Source: Larix kaempferi
Lineage: Eukaryota; Streptophyta; Pinopsida; Pinales; Pinaceae
Direction of reading: 5' to 3'
DNA length: 64,000 bases
NCBI GenBank assembly: GCA_027924585.1
Contig: BSBM01001026.1
Location: 1,230,501-1,294,500, forward strand
Shown: positions 1 through 11,420 of the stretch, one piece after another
Numbering within the stretch: the first letter of the stretch is position 1
How the letters are laid out: every line of letters begins with the position of its first letter
Notes under the pieces: generated by a model
Seen by the model: the letters and a program-made list of their open reading frames with translations, nothing else
The model's database searches: none
What the model was told of the DNA's origin: nothing
Made by a program: the position numbers and the translations under genes

Positions 1-290
1 TCCCTCTCTTCATAATGCATTGGACAAGTAGACAGGTAGACATTCTATTTCCCTCTCTCTTTATTATGTTGCTCTTTCATTGTATCTGCCATAACCATCT
101 ACTTTGTTTGCTGCCACTGTCATCTGCTCTTTTCACATTGCTTGTCATCATTCCTGCTTTTCATCATTCCTGCTTGTGTCTATGTCTTCATCTAGTTTCC
201 ATCAATGACAACCTACACAGCCATATTGCCAACAATAGCTCCCTCTCGCAAAATCCATGTCTGATACAAATAACTAGCTTCACAGAGATA
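1..290. other. No recognisable feature
   Basis: Pyrimidine-rich single-copy-looking sequence. The 93-codon plus-strand frame at 15-296 is Leu/Ser/His-rich low complexity and resembles no family I know. I see no gene here. Confidence 0.4.
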
Positions 291-799
291 GATTAAAAAG
301 GGCAGAGACTGCAACTATAACCTTTTAAGCATTATTTCAGGTTTATGGAAAAAAATGGATATGTAAGAGGTTGCAGGACTGATTACCTCGCAATCAATGC
401 TAATAGTTTCATGTGAACATGGCCCTTCTATAACTACTTGTAACAAAACAAGTATAATTCAGTTGGTTCATTTACATGAAATAAAAGGTCGAAGTTTTTC
501 CTAAAATCACTATAAAAATATCAGATTATGGGATTTAGTAAGTTTCCAAGGAAAAATTTATACACTTCTTTTGAACAAGTTCAAATTCACATAAACAAAA
601 AAGACATATTTGGGAAAATCATTATATTTGAAATATCATACTTTAGAGTCTAGAAAAACAAAATGCATATTTCCACTATTGTGCTATGAATAAACCTGAA
701 ATCCTGACAAACCAATTACATTTTTTTAACATCCTCTGGTATATTTTCAAGTAACAACACAATGGAGATCCAAGAGAAAATCTACCCTTTGGGGAACAG
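291..799 (+). repeat. Direct repeat copy 1 (~0.5 kb)
   Basis: This stretch is nearly identical to 2935-3442 in the same orientation. The shared block begins at ATTAAAAAGGGCA and ends around CTACCCTTTGGG; by eye identity is above 90 percent. The ends lack the TG...CA termini and flanking duplication expected of LTRs, so it is more likely a local segmental duplication or a dispersed repeat. It flanks the kelch pseudogene on one side. Confidence 0.85.
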
Positions 800-954
800 A
801 AAAAAACACCACAAGATGATATTCCATAGTAGGGTGTTATTCAACCTAGATTTGTACTAGGGTGGGTGGATTTAATTTCAAGAGATTGGGCGAAAATTTG
901 CAAGATGTTAAGGTTTCAAGATCCAAAACATCAACTTATCCTAAGTAATGGTAT

Positions 955-1365
955 CTAGAATATCCACCTTATACCACATGCAGTTTTCAATAGCAATTGT
1001 AGTGTGGCTATCTCTGGGAGCAATAAGAGCCCATTCAAATCAAGGGAAATCCATTTCATTAGCTTCAGGTCCAGAATATGAACATCAATCAAGTAATTTC
1101 CTCCCCCTCTCTCGTGGGGATGGTGGAGTTCCTTGAATACAAGCATACCTCCATTCCTTGGTCTACAAGTCTAAAATGTGCAGATCATTTATCTTATTAG
1201 ACCCGTTTGTTCCCCCAAACACTATGATATTGTGGTCTAAGAGAATGGCACTATGGATGTCTCTTGTACCTAGCTCTTGTCTAGTTGATACTAATAGGAT
1301 ACAGTACACCATCCAATGCGGGCATTTGAAGCCCCTTGCATTTAAGGTCTCTAAAAGACCTTAGG
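955..1365 (-). pseudogene. Kelch-repeat protein fragment, decayed
   Basis: Read on the minus strand, consecutive blocks in different frames match the kelch beta-propeller blade pattern. At about 1290-1160 one block has an HSAILL start, the double-glycine strand IIVFGGTNG, then INDLHILDL, with a TAG where kelch blades usually carry a residue before TKEW. A GTPPSPRE inter-blade linker follows. At 1110-1040 comes NYLIDVHILDLKLMKW, and then APRDSHT in yet another frame. Kelch proteins are binding scaffolds in plants, often fused to F-box, phosphatase or acyl-CoA-binding domains, but none of these partners is visible. At least one stop, two frame changes and a missing half-blade make it a pseudogene. 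Intron-spanning exons are an alternative, though the breaks fall inside blades and lack clear splice sites. Confidence 0.7.
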
Positions 1366-2934
1366 TACACCTTGAGTTCATTGTTGGAGGATGGACTCAA
1401 ATGTATATGGTGGTCGCTAAGAAATAGGTCCTAGGATCGGATTGCTAACATTAACAGAAGGAAAATAGGCAGGGATGAAGTTGTAAATGACTTCCTCCAG
1501 CCTTGGATATGATTGACACAAATATCTTCGCCTTTCTTTGGTATCTTATTGTATGACTTAGTTTTTTGTATCAATCATCGATAAGACACCTTTTAAATGT
1601 CCTGAGAAGAACGTCTATCTTTGAACGAAGGAAAAGGAAAGAATAACCTACAGCTGATGAAAGTAAGCAGTCTAGAGAGTTATGAGAATAGAAGGATGAT
1701 CTCTATAGGAACTCTACAAACCTAATAGCAGAATTGAAGAATTGTCTGAAGCATTTTTTTGGCACAATAATTTGTGAATGCATTTGAGAACTGTTCAAAG
1801 GCAAGTTTGAAGGCTTTGAAGCTAATTGGGAATGTTCTAGTAATTCCATAAACAATGAAGAATTAGCTACATGTGGATATACAACAGTATTGACAATAGG
1901 TTGATTGAGTTCAAGCTTGATCAAGGAAAATCTACATCATAATGAACTCGGAGCAACAAACAGGAGGATGGGCTAGGTGACACGATTCCAAATAAGACCC
2001 ATGTGTTTGATTTCCATTTGTGCATATGTAATTATAAACAACAACTCAACTTACGGGCTTAGGCCAATCCTGTAGATATATGTTATTAAATTGTCTAAAA
2101 CAATAAACAAGACAGTCATCAGATCCCATGGGAAAGCAACTAAAAACAATCATGATATCCACAAACATGTATAGATTCTGCTTAAAACATGATTCAATGA
2201 ACTAAATTAGCGAAACACAATGTAACTTACTAATTTTTTCTATTGTTACCTGTGTTTAAACCAAGCCATATTCATGGCAATACAGATGCAGTGATGAACC
2301 CTATCATGCCTTAGAAATAATGTGAAATGAAACCAAATGGTTCCCAAAACCCATAAAATCTAAGATCAATGAAAGTTACGGATCTCTGGGTGGCGGTGGT
2401 TATCAGTGCATTAGAATTCAATGGCCACTGATGTCTACTTGGACACCTATCAGAAGAGTCCCTGAGCTTATATTTATTGAATAAATCATCAGTGCAAAGT
2501 GAATGAAAACACAAAAAAATAATTATTTAAATAATGGCAAAAAACCAAAATTTTATTTCTAATGTCGAACATTGGGTGTGCCTTAAGAGAAATCTTGAGC
2601 AGACATATAATTGTGTCCTTGCAATCACTATATTTCCCATAGGGACATAAAAATATTAGAGATAAATCCATGGAATACAATAGGGTATGGAACCATGGTG
2701 TGGATACATCCCTAAACACCAAAGAGAACCGGACTAACATGAAACGTAGTCAAAATACACAAACAAAATTCCTAGATGTGAAAACACCTCCAGAGATGGC
2801 TACAGGATAGTCCACATGATAATGAATATGGATATGCCATAAATACATTGTACAATCGCCCAGGGGGCAAGAGGAAGATGCAACACATTGATCAAAAGGA
2901 TAATCATAGTAATTGTCTGCCAATCATATTGAAA
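1366..2934. other. No recognisable gene
   Basis: AT-rich sequence between the kelch fragment and the second direct repeat. Minus-strand frames at 1703-1924, 2311-2514 and 2489-2740 are short and match no family I recognise. More remnants of the same ancient locus may be present but I cannot identify them. Confidence 0.35.
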
Positions 2935-3442
2935 TTAAAAAGGGCAATGACTGCAACTATAACCTTTTCAACATTATTTCAGGTTTATGGAAAAAAATGG
3001 ATCTGTAAGAGGTTGCAGGACTGATTACCTCGCAATCAATGCTAATAGTTTCATATGAACATGGCCCTTCTATAACTACTTGTAACAAAACAAGTATAGT
3101 TTAGTTGGTTCATTCACATGAAATAAAAGGTCGAAGTTTTTCCTAAAATCACTTTAAAATATCAAATCATGGGATTTAGTAAATTTCCAAGGAAAAATAT
3201 ATACACTTCTTTTGAACAAGTTCAAATTCACATAAACAAAAAAAGACATATTTGGGAAAATCATTAGATTTGAAATATCATACCTTAGAGTCTAGATAAA
3301 CAAAATGGATATTTCCACTATTGTGCATTGAATAAACCTGAAATCCTAACAAAAAAATTACAGTTTTTTAACATCCTATGGCATATTATCAAGTAACAAC
3401 ACAATGGAGATCCAATTTAAAACCTACCCTTTGGGTAACAAT
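2935..3442 (+). repeat. Direct repeat copy 2 (~0.5 kb)
   Basis: Second copy of the block at 291-799, offset by about 2.64 kb, with scattered substitutions and small indels. Sequence to either side of the copies is unrelated, which sets the limits of the duplicated block. Confidence 0.85.
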
Positions 3443-3629
3443 TCAAGCACCAAGCATCTGCCATAGAAGGAAGTTTGTTGCATGTCCCTATGCAACTTAT
3501 TCCCCCTTGTAGTAAATTCTGATGTAGCTCGGTCCAACTGTAAGATTGATGACTTAATCTATTTCTTTCTCGAAAGCCTAAATGACGATCCACTTCCATC
3601 CATGAAGAGTTCTCTGCAAAATCATACCA

Positions 3630-5246
3630 CTACCCAACAACACTGTACTCAGTTTTGCTACACCAGAGCAAAAGGAAATGGAACCTTAACCCAAGCCATT
3701 GAGTACCATTTCTTCGTACAAAATTCACATACAAACTTGTTCTTGAAAAGGAAACCTGGAAAAAGGGGTATCCCATTGGGTCCCGTTGTTTGAGTACTGG
3801 AGGAAGAAAATTCCAACGGGTCTTTGAGGCATGCAAAGAGGCCAAAGTACCAGAAGATCTAAGTTCTTCAAAACTTTGTAACGCTAAACTCTGATTCATT
3901 CTAAATTGTTTCACCCTCATAGGATCCCTTCGGAATTCACTGTGACTAGAAAAGGCCACTTCAGGATCTGGATGCTCTCCTCTGGCGTGAAGCTCCGACT
4001 GGAATGCCAACTTATAAAATAATGTCATCCCTATTTCCCACTTAATTTGATTCTGAATAAAACATGAAAAGGATCGCAACTGAATATCTCCTACTACAGG
4101 ATTGGGATTCCATTCCAATTCATGTTCTAGAAAGCATTTAAACTGATAAAGTTCACACAACAAATCCTCTTCCCTTGTAGATGAGTCATTATAGATATCC
4201 ACAAAGTTATCAACATTTCCTATCATGAAATTTTTGTTATTTTTCAATATAATCATATGAAGGCCTACCCATTGTTCATGCAGGTACATTGAATAAACTC
4301 TAGCAGGACTTCTACAAGAAATGGCTTGCTCAGCAAATTGAAACATTTGCCTCTTTTCTTCTTCTTTAATCATTAATTGCTTTTGTAAAGACTGTATCTT
4401 GGACTTCCATTTTTGTTCTTGAACCAAGCAAGCAGAAAACCAAGTTTCCTGCATACGTTGTACTTCAAATTTATATTGTTGTTGATAAATAAGGCCCAAG
4501 TCATATAATTAATCATTTCTTCCAGTCCATTTAATAGTATTTACTTCATCATTTAGAGAACATCTGTGACTTTTTCTTTATCTTCAGAACTTTTAGAGGT
4601 ACTAGGAAGAATGTTTTTTGCAGCTGCTAGCCAATAATTGCAAACTTGTATTATCCTCAGCCAGTGGTACTGATTCCTTTAGTACCGATTTATCTCTAAG
4701 AAATTTATTTTGTTTCTTCAACCTTTTGTTTTGCAAACTACATCGGTGAGCCTGATTTCTCAAAATTTTCAGTCTTTTCATAAGAACACCATTCTTTCTC
4801 TGTATTTGTCTACTCCTCTATTTTAACTTTTCATTTTCATTTTTAACATATCTATCAAAAACTTGAAATTCACAAACTTGCTTCTGAAGTTTCTTAATCC
4901 TCTTCTGTAACATACTTGAAATTAAACCAGGAGAATCGGGCCTTACCACTTGATTAGATTCGTCTTCTTCACTTTGAGCTTGGTCTTGAAACTGGGTAGC
5001 TTCCAATTCTAGCAGGGGTGTTGACTCTAAATTCTGTCTCTGTGTATAACGGGTTCTTGGACATTTGGGTGTTGTCGAAAACATATCTTTAGATGTTTTA
5101 ACTTTTTCAATAACTTCTTCAGAAATGCCTTCTAGCCTTGCAGATTTTCTTCTCACCATAACTAAATTTTTATTAACCTCTTCATCATCTCTATGCCTCT
5201 TTTGAGAGGGTTTGGATTGAATTGGTTCAAAAAATGTTGGTGTTGG
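3630..5246 (-). pseudogene. Unrecognised family, copy A: 3' part
   Basis: Minus-strand coding remnant of a protein I do not recognise. From 5246 downward it opens with a Pro/Thr stretch, then a basic Lys/Arg-rich segment that could be a nuclear signal (QKRHRDDEE, RRKSARLEG). A coiled coil follows, with heptad-like runs around 4930-4818 and, past an in-frame stop at 4818, on through 4800-4650. The frame from 4499 to 3630 (289 codons) starts with more coiled coil (QKWKSKIQSLQKQLMIKEEEKR begins near 4412, cut here for length) and ends in a conserved-looking block, SRTSLYVNFVRR then TQWLGLRF. That block recurs in copy C at 28250-28370. It joins in frame with 13911-14636 once the 5247-13905 element is removed. 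Stops at 4818 and near 4600 make it a pseudogene. No function is claimed. Confidence 0.6.
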
Positions 5247-5734
5247 TGTTGGCTTGGTTTTGCAACCAAGCTTTGTGCAATGGGCACCTATCAACAATGT
5301 GATAGCAATTTCAATACTGAAAGCAAAAACGATTATGAATTAAATCTAAATCTAAACTAACATGTGCGTATAACAAATAAATTTAAAAACGATTCATGGA
5401 AATAACAAGAAATAAAAGAATGGATATTTTGTATTAAGATACCTCAAATGGTGAGGATTTGTGTTGAGCATCTCCAAGGGTGAGTAGCTCCAAGCTCCAA
5501 TGGTCTCTTCTCCAAGATGCTGAAAATGGCCAAAAGTCTCATGAGAGATTTTGACAGCGTGAGGATAGCATGATGAATGGATAGAAAGTGAGGAGCCCCT
5601 ACCACCTTTTTATAGTTTTTGGTGGTGGGGAATACCATTATGGTTTTGAGGAAACCAATGGTATTGACCAACATGGTTTAGGTACCTTTTTCCCTCCTTT
5701 TTCATTTTTTGAATATTTTGAATATTTTTATTTC
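5247..5734 (-). repeat. 3' LTR, truncated
   Basis: Aligns with 13211-13698 of the 5' LTR with few differences, then similarity stops. The remaining ~207 bp of the 5' LTR (13699-13905), which contain the TGTTAACACCC start, are absent here and their place is taken by tandem repeats. The polypurine tract expected just outside the 3' LTR is therefore also missing. Confidence 0.85.
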
Positions 5735-6310
5735 GATGTGGCACGCAAACCGAGGCAACGAGGGGGCATGGGAAAATTGCCCGAAAAATGTGGAGGTGAG
5801 AGCAAAAAATGATCTCAAGCATCATCACGAGTGCGTAAAACTAAATCCCACGATATAAGACTCGTCAAAAATGGATGATGGCTGATGCGGCACGTAAATC
5901 GAGGCGATGAGGGGCATGGGAAAAAATGCCCAAAAAATTTGGAGGTGAGAGCGAGAAATGATCTCAAGCATCATCACGAGCACGGAAAACTGAATCCGGT
6001 GATATAAGACTCATCAAAAATGGGTGATGGCCGATGTGGCACGCAAACCGAGGCAACGAGGGGCATGGGAAAAAATGCCCGAAAAATCTAGGCATGAGAG
6101 CGAGAAATGATCTCAAGCAGCATCATGAGCGTGGAAAACTAAATCTGAGGATATAAAACTTGTCAAAAATGGGTGACGACCGATGTGGCATGCAAACCGA
6201 GGCGACGAGGGGGGCATGTAAAAAATGCCCGAAAAAATCTAGGCATGAGAGCGAGAAATGATCTCAAGCATCATCACGGGCACGGAAATATGAATCCGAT
6301 TGTGCAAATG
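5735..6310. repeat. Four tandem ~149-bp repeats
   Basis: Units begin at about 5735, 5883, 6033 and 6182, each with GATGYGGCAYGYAAAYCGAGG followed by a GAGGGGGCATGGG-type segment, AAATGATCTCAAGC and GACTCGTCAAAAATG. Copies differ by point changes and small indels. They sit in the 3' untranslated part of the gag-only element, where Tat/Ogre-type plant elements often carry tandem repeats. Confidence 0.85.
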
Positions 6311-6749
6311 GTGTGAAAAACGGAGGTCATAAGGACTCCAGAATGGTTAAAGGAAAAGGTTAAAAAATGGCTACAAATAAAGGTGAGCCCACCAAGCCAA
6401 GGATGCAGTGGTGGGGAGAAATGATGACCCGCGGGGCAAGAATACTAGGTGTATCAAATCAAATCAAATCAAAGATACAAGTGATATGTGACCTCAAAAA
6501 TGGTTGAGAACACGCATGTGAAAAAGTGAGCAGGGTTAATGACCTGCCCCCATGCTATGTGCATGGGGTTTATGATTGTGGATCACATATGTGTTGGTTT
6601 GAACAATGGGGTCATTGAAATAATGAGATAGATGTGATGGGGAAGGTTCAAAATGATTGATCATGCCCCCTATCCCAAGGTCGAGGTAATCTATTATGCC
6701 CCCTAACTTCGGGGTGTCAATGTGGTGCAGATGTTGTCTGAGAGAGGGA
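6311..6749 (-). other. 3' untranslated part of gag-only element
   Basis: Non-coding stretch between the end of the zinc-knuckle ORF and the tandem repeats. It holds a short AATCA run (about 6455-6475) and otherwise nothing I recognise. Confidence 0.5.
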
Positions 6750-8291
6750 TCAATAGGGCACTAAGCAACTGCTGGCGGGGGGGCTATACCATGAGGCTGT
6801 GGGCTGTGGTGGCATACTAAAGTGATGATATGATGATGGGGGATTCCCTTTGTGGGGTGGATGCCCCCAGTATCTCTGACGAGAATCACGATGATGATGA
6901 GTAGGCAAGGTTTTGGGCTTGCCTCCATGTTGTGGACATGTGGTTTCCTCGTCGATGTGAAAGGGTTGAACATGTGTGTCAAAGGGATCAATGGAAGGGG
7001 CTGACTGGACAGAGGGGTATCCAGTGGAAACTGTGTAAATGGTGTTAATTTCTTCCAAGGAGGAAGATGGTGGGGGATGAATTTCCTCAATTTGAGGAGG
7101 GGATATCTCTAGGTTGACATTATTCAATTTGTATAGAGCTGCTCTATAATATGGGAGATCAGGGCAGTGATGTGAGTAATGGCCGTAAATCCCGCATATC
7201 GCACAAGGGTGATTGGTATGCAACGATTTATCGCAAGGATGAGGGGGCAGTTCAAGTTTGACAACTAGTATGTCAGTGTCATCATCCAACATTTGCATCT
7301 GTTCTTGAAGTGCTGGTAATTGTGGACATTGATGGGTAGCATGGACTATATTGTCGCACAAAGAGCACTTGGGGGGAGCACGTATTGTTGGGGGATTCTT
7401 CGCCAGTTTTGGTGTCGCTTGGGGGGTGCGAGTTGTGGGTCCAGTGGTATAAGTTTGTGGGCCTCTGCCCCCAGTGTTTCGGAATGGAGGGGGAGCATTA
7501 GTAGATGTTGATTTCGTAGTCACCATTGGGGGTGGTCGGTTCTGGATGTTTTCTACACTAGGGGGTGGACGGTTTGAAGTATTGCTGGGTTGGACCAGTT
7601 GTGAAATGACATTTGGTGTCAGGGGAGGGGTTTGGGCAGGTAGGTACCACACAGGTAGTCCTAATGTTAATCCTGGGATATTAAGTGTAATGATGACTGG
7701 TGTGCTAATGGCGCCTGAAGGGGGAAATAAAAATGGGATAGTATGAATTGGTGTGGCTCCTACGTGAGTTGGCACTGAGGGTGGTTGCGGGAGTAAAGGG
7801 GGTTGTTGGTTTGGTACCTGTGTGTTATGCGAGAGGGTGCACAAATTAGATATCTCGATTATATTCAAAGTGGGTAGGATGGATTGGAATGTGGAAGTCA
7901 TAGGTGATTCCGAGTATAATCTGGGTCTGACTGTGGAGACGAACGATGTAGGTGCATTCTGAATTGGTTGTTCAATCATAGGGAGAACATTTTTAGGTGC
8001 AGTGGGGGCATATTGGTTTCGACGCATTTGGAGATTCATGTCGGACGATGACATAATAAGGATATGATGAGTACTTGAATCCATCGATTGGTTTGTGTGT
8101 GTAGCGTATGTGATTTGTTGTTGTGGTGTTGTGGTTCCTTGAGGAGGATCCAATGGATGAATGTTCGCCACTCCTTGTGTGGGAAAAGTATTCTGCAGCA
8201 CCATGGGTTGTGGTTGAGGAGGTGGCGTTGGTTGTGCCACGTGCCCTTGGCATTGGGCGTCATCAGACCACAGTTGGCTTGCTCGCCCCAA
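6750..8291 (-). CDS. Zinc-knuckle, proline-rich gag-like ORF
   Basis: Open frame of 513 codons on the minus strand. Residues 1-200 are Pro/Thr/Gln-rich. A conserved block with IPFLFPP (~185) and GLPVWYLPA (~211) follows, then two perfect retroviral-type zinc knuckles (CX2CX4HX4C): C309, C312, H317, C322 and C363, C366, H371, C376. The second is followed by PDLPYYRAAL. The same order, IPFLYPP, IPVWYL, then knuckles and RYREAL, appears on the plus strand at 37340-38030, so this is an inherited module rather than chance. Zinc knuckles in gag bind element RNA. The upstream knuckle of gag proper (CSICGVYDHYTH, ~8345-8310) lies just 5' in another frame, so the first ATG here may not be a real start. 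A long open frame without stops suggests the region decayed slowly or is young. Confidence 0.6.
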   Translation of the reverse strand: MGRASQLWSDDAQCQGHVAQPTPPPQPQPMVLQNTFPTQGVANIHPLDPPQGTTTPQQQITYATHTNQSMDSSTHHILIMSSSDMNLQMRRNQYAPTAPKNVLPMIEQPIQNAPTSFVSTVRPRLYSESPMTSTFQSILPTLNIIEISNLCTLSHNTQVPNQQPPLLPQPPSVPTHVGATPIHTIPFLFPPSGAISTPVIITLNIPGLTLGLPVWYLPAQTPPLTPNVISQLVQPSNTSNRPPPSVENIQNRPPPMVTTKSTSTNAPPPFRNTGGRGPQTYTTGPTTRTPQATPKLAKNPPTIRAPPKCSLCDNIVHATHQCPQLPALQEQMQMLDDDTDILVVKLELPPHPCDKSLHTNHPCAICGIYGHYSHHCPDLPYYRAALYKLNNVNLEISPPQIEEIHPPPSSSLEEINTIYTVSTGYPSVQSAPSIDPFDTHVQPFHIDEETTCPQHGGKPKTLPTHHHRDSRQRYWGHPPHKGNPPSSYHHFSMPPQPTASWYSPPASSCLVPY

Positions 8292-8299
8292 ATGGGGGC

Positions 8300-9521
8300 A
8301 AGTGTGTGTATAATGGTCGTATACCCCACATATGGAACATGGGTGGTTTGTTCGTAAATTGAAGTTCTTACCCTATTTCGGTGGTCGATCAGGGTTTTGG
8401 TTGGCGGGGGTAGCGTTGTTGTTGTTTGGAGGATAATTCTGAGCGATTGGAGGTTGTGGTGCAGCAAGGACTACCTATGGTGCTTAATAAGCCATTAGGG
8501 CTTGTGAGTGAATAGGAGCATGTGTGGCCTGTTGATGGTAATACGTAGGGGGTGCAACCAGAGGTGGATAGGCTGAAGTTGCATGACCATAACACTGTGG
8601 TGGACATGGGGGTCCATGAGTGTGGTGGGGGTGGGCCATGGGAGCATACGAAGTTGTAGCTCCGAAGAGAGATGTGGCCCGCGAAAGACCGGGGCCATTA
8701 TTATTGTGCATAATGGAAAATGGTTGGTTGTGGGACGCAACTTGTCCAATGAGGCCGTCGGTAGCGTGGGATGCCCCCAGTGCGTCAGTCTGGGAGGAAT
8801 CACCGCGGGGAGCATCAGGTAAAATGGTATACAGGTAGCCACACTAGGCATAGATCAGATCAAACTACTGGGCTTTTAGAATGGCTTCTTCTTCTGACTG
8901 GGGTCGTTTAGAAGCTACATCCTTGGCTATGAGGGGTAGGAGTGATTTGAGAAACTAATCCAAAAATATATGGTCGTCCAATTTTATCTTGTAGAGTCTA
9001 TGACGCTTGCGCCACTCATGGATATGGTTGGTGATGTGGGTAGCTGTGTTTTGTCTGCAAGACAACAGTATTTCAACTCCTACATCATAGCGTATAGGTA
9101 GCTGAAAAAAATGAAGGAAAGTGGAGGCGAGGGACGTAAAGGTATGGTGGGTCCCATGTGGTTGTTCAATGTACCACTTGGCTGCAGAGCCAGTGAACGT
9201 TCATTGCAACAATCTTAGTCTAATGGAGTCATCCACTATGGAGTTAGATGAACACCATAGGTGAAATGACATTATGTGGTTTTGGGGATCTTCCCTAGCT
9301 TTTCCTTCAAACTTCAGGATGTTCGAGGGAAGCTTTGTTGGCATGGGGGGCCAAGTGGGATCATGTCTAATAGGATCATTAGTTAGTCTTGCCAAGTCTG
9401 GAAAATTCAAACTTTCCAGAAATGGTAGACTGGCTAAGGGGTGCGATGTAGTGGCTGGGACATAACTGTTAATGGTAGCATTATGTAGTGGTCCAGTGGC
9501 CCCTAAGGGTATGCTAGGTAC
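8300..9521 (-). pseudogene. gag capsid region of gag-only element
   Basis: Minus-strand reading from 9521 continues the gag frame beyond the solo LTR: SIPLGATGPL, then LESLNFPDLARLTNDP and KLPSNILKFEGK. It then reaches the hallmark capsid segment of plant Ty3/gypsy gag (Retrotrans_gag family), IMSFHLWCSSN and DDSIRLRLLQ at about 9290-9205. Beyond 9201 the homology carries on in another frame (HTFTSLASTFLHFFQLP, then THITNHIHEWRKR near 9020), followed by a Pro/His-rich linker and a first zinc knuckle at ~8345. Several stops and at least one frameshift make it non-functional. The plus-strand gypsy element at 34932-35440 has the same capsid region, so the two elements are relatives. Confidence 0.75.
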
Positions 9522-10899
9522 TGTAATGTACCCACCCTTGGACCCAATGCAAGAAAGGGAACATGCTACCAATCTATGGGGCTTTTCATAAAACTCAGCC
9601 CATTCATTAGATGCATACAGTTAAAAACACAAGTGTGCAGATGTAAATCAAACAAATATGCACAGTGGAAATAAATTCATCCACACACATATTTTCATAT
9701 GCACTTAATATATCAGTAACAGTCATCAATTAATTAAAACAATGCAGAAGTAAATACACATAAGAGAATATACTCATATCACTATAATGCGGTCCCAAAC
9801 AACTAGCTATGTCGCCACAACGTTCCTCCCAACCATAGGCCAGTTGTGTTCATCAATCTCTCAACACAAATGCCACCCCCGAGCTGGACATGATTCTTAC
9901 AAGGAACAACGGACATCCAAGCTCGCACACAGCCAATTAATCATTTTATTTGAGCCAAGCCAGTCCACAACTGGGTTTATTAGGCTACATTTGAACTCTG
10001 GATGCTTGCACTCAAGCTCAATCCAAAGCAATAGATACCCATAACGCATACCCCAACATACTCTTTTCTCACATAGCAAGCACAACATTGGGAATAGATA
10101 CACATTTTAAACAATGGGATTTACGAATAAGATGGCCATGGGTTTTCCCAAAAATGTTCCCAACCAAAAACGGATTGTGGGATGGGGCAAACAACCACAG
10201 GGAGGAAAAATGATTTCTTCTCCAAATATCTCATCCTTCAACAGCCCAAAACGGTCTCTACTGAACCCCCGTTCGATTTCCCCTTCTTCCCCATGGGTAT
10301 ACAACACAAAAACGCCCTTATCCCAGCTGAGGATCAAGGAAAACCATAAAAACATGGCTGGAAAACGCCTAGGTAGCTCCCAACTCGTGAGGAAGAGGAA
10401 CCGGTTGATGGGTAATGGCTTGGGGAGCAATTCCTGGATCTTTTTCTTGCCCAAGAAGACAAAAACGATTTTCCATGAAGGGTGGCTTGCCCATACCCGA
10501 ATTTGGACAGCCATACCTCTCCATTCCCAAGGCATTAACTACTTCAACCAACTCTTGGGAGAAATCAATGGTTGGGTGCAAAAGTCAACATGGGTAGTTT
10601 AGGGTTTGATGGGTTCTCTCATTGACACTCGGCTTGACTTGAGTGGCTCAAGGGTTTGAATGTTCCCCCCCCCAATTCCTTGTAAAATCATGCCCCCATC
10701 TCTTGTTGCATTGCATAGCTAGTTGTGGGTATTTATTAAAATGCATATTTACAATTTCAATGTTCCTGGCTAGCACGCAAACCATATGCATCACTAAATC
10801 GATGGCGGGGGCCTTGGCCTTGAGCTCCTCACCACGATTTTATAACAATATTACATCATTTACAATTTAATGCCATGGGGTCAAACTGGGGACATTACA
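9522..10899 (-). mobile_element. Solo LTR nested in gag
   Basis: Begins (minus strand) TGTAATGTCCCC at 10899 and ends GTACATTACA at 9522, giving inverted LTR termini. It is flanked by GGTAC (9517-9521) and GGTAT (10900-10904), a 5-bp duplication with one change. It is an inverted relative of the solo LTR at 19846-21461, sharing the segment around GGCCTTGGCCTTGAGCTCCT. Removing it and one flank restores the gag frame across PSIP/SIPLG. It has no internal coding region, consistent with LTR-LTR recombination. Confidence 0.85.
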
Positions 10900-11420
10900 G
10901 GTATGGAAGGTATGTGTCCTCCAACCGATGTGGTGTGGGAAAGGCCAGCGCTCCCAAGTGCAACATGGGTTGCAGAGGGGTTAGTAATAGTGCCAGGAAT
11001 TCTTGGGATCTGGGTTGTGTTAATGAGAGGGGGTGTGATTCCTATGTTGGGCATACCCATAATAGGAGGTAGTCCTATGTTGGGCATACCTAAAGGTTGA
11101 GTGGCCCCTATATTAGGCATGCCTAAAGGGGTTGTTGTTACCATGGGTGGCGCAGTAGTAGAAGGGTTTGTGGATGTATCTCCAATAGTACTGGTGAAAA
11201 TTGGGTCGTATTGTGATCCAGCCATGGGGTTGGTTGGTGATATTTCAGTAGGGTTTTCGGATTCAGCCTCAGAATCAGATGTGAAGTGAGGCGTGTCAGA
11301 ATCGGATGACTGTGTTCTGGTCTGATGACGTGTTGAGTCAAGGGATAAGTCTCTACATCTATGACGTGTAGAGCCAAGTGTACCAAAATGAGGGGGTTCA
11401 CCCTGAAGATGGTGAGATCA
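10900..11420 (-). pseudogene. gag N-terminal region of gag-only element
   Basis: Open minus-strand frame from about 11420 to the edge of the solo LTR. An Asp/Ser/Glu-rich start (SDSDTPHFTSDSEAESENP) precedes MAGSQYDPIF, the first Met at 11225, and three tandem copies of a GMPNIG motif follow. The frame ends in GGHIPSIP at the insertion point and continues at 9521. The matching N-terminal part of the plus-strand element (34649-34954) is also Ser/Pro-rich. The repeats look like slippage-driven expansion in a disordered gag leader region. Confidence 0.6.

Noticed and set aside
291-3442. The ~0.5-kb direct repeats as LTRs of a 3.1-kb element
   Set aside because: Edges lack TG...CA, no primer site or polypurine tract is visible, and no flanking duplication was found.
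8036-8851. Several Pro/His-rich frames on both strands near 8036-8851
   Set aside because: They are other-frame shadows of the Pro-rich gag linker on the minus strand.
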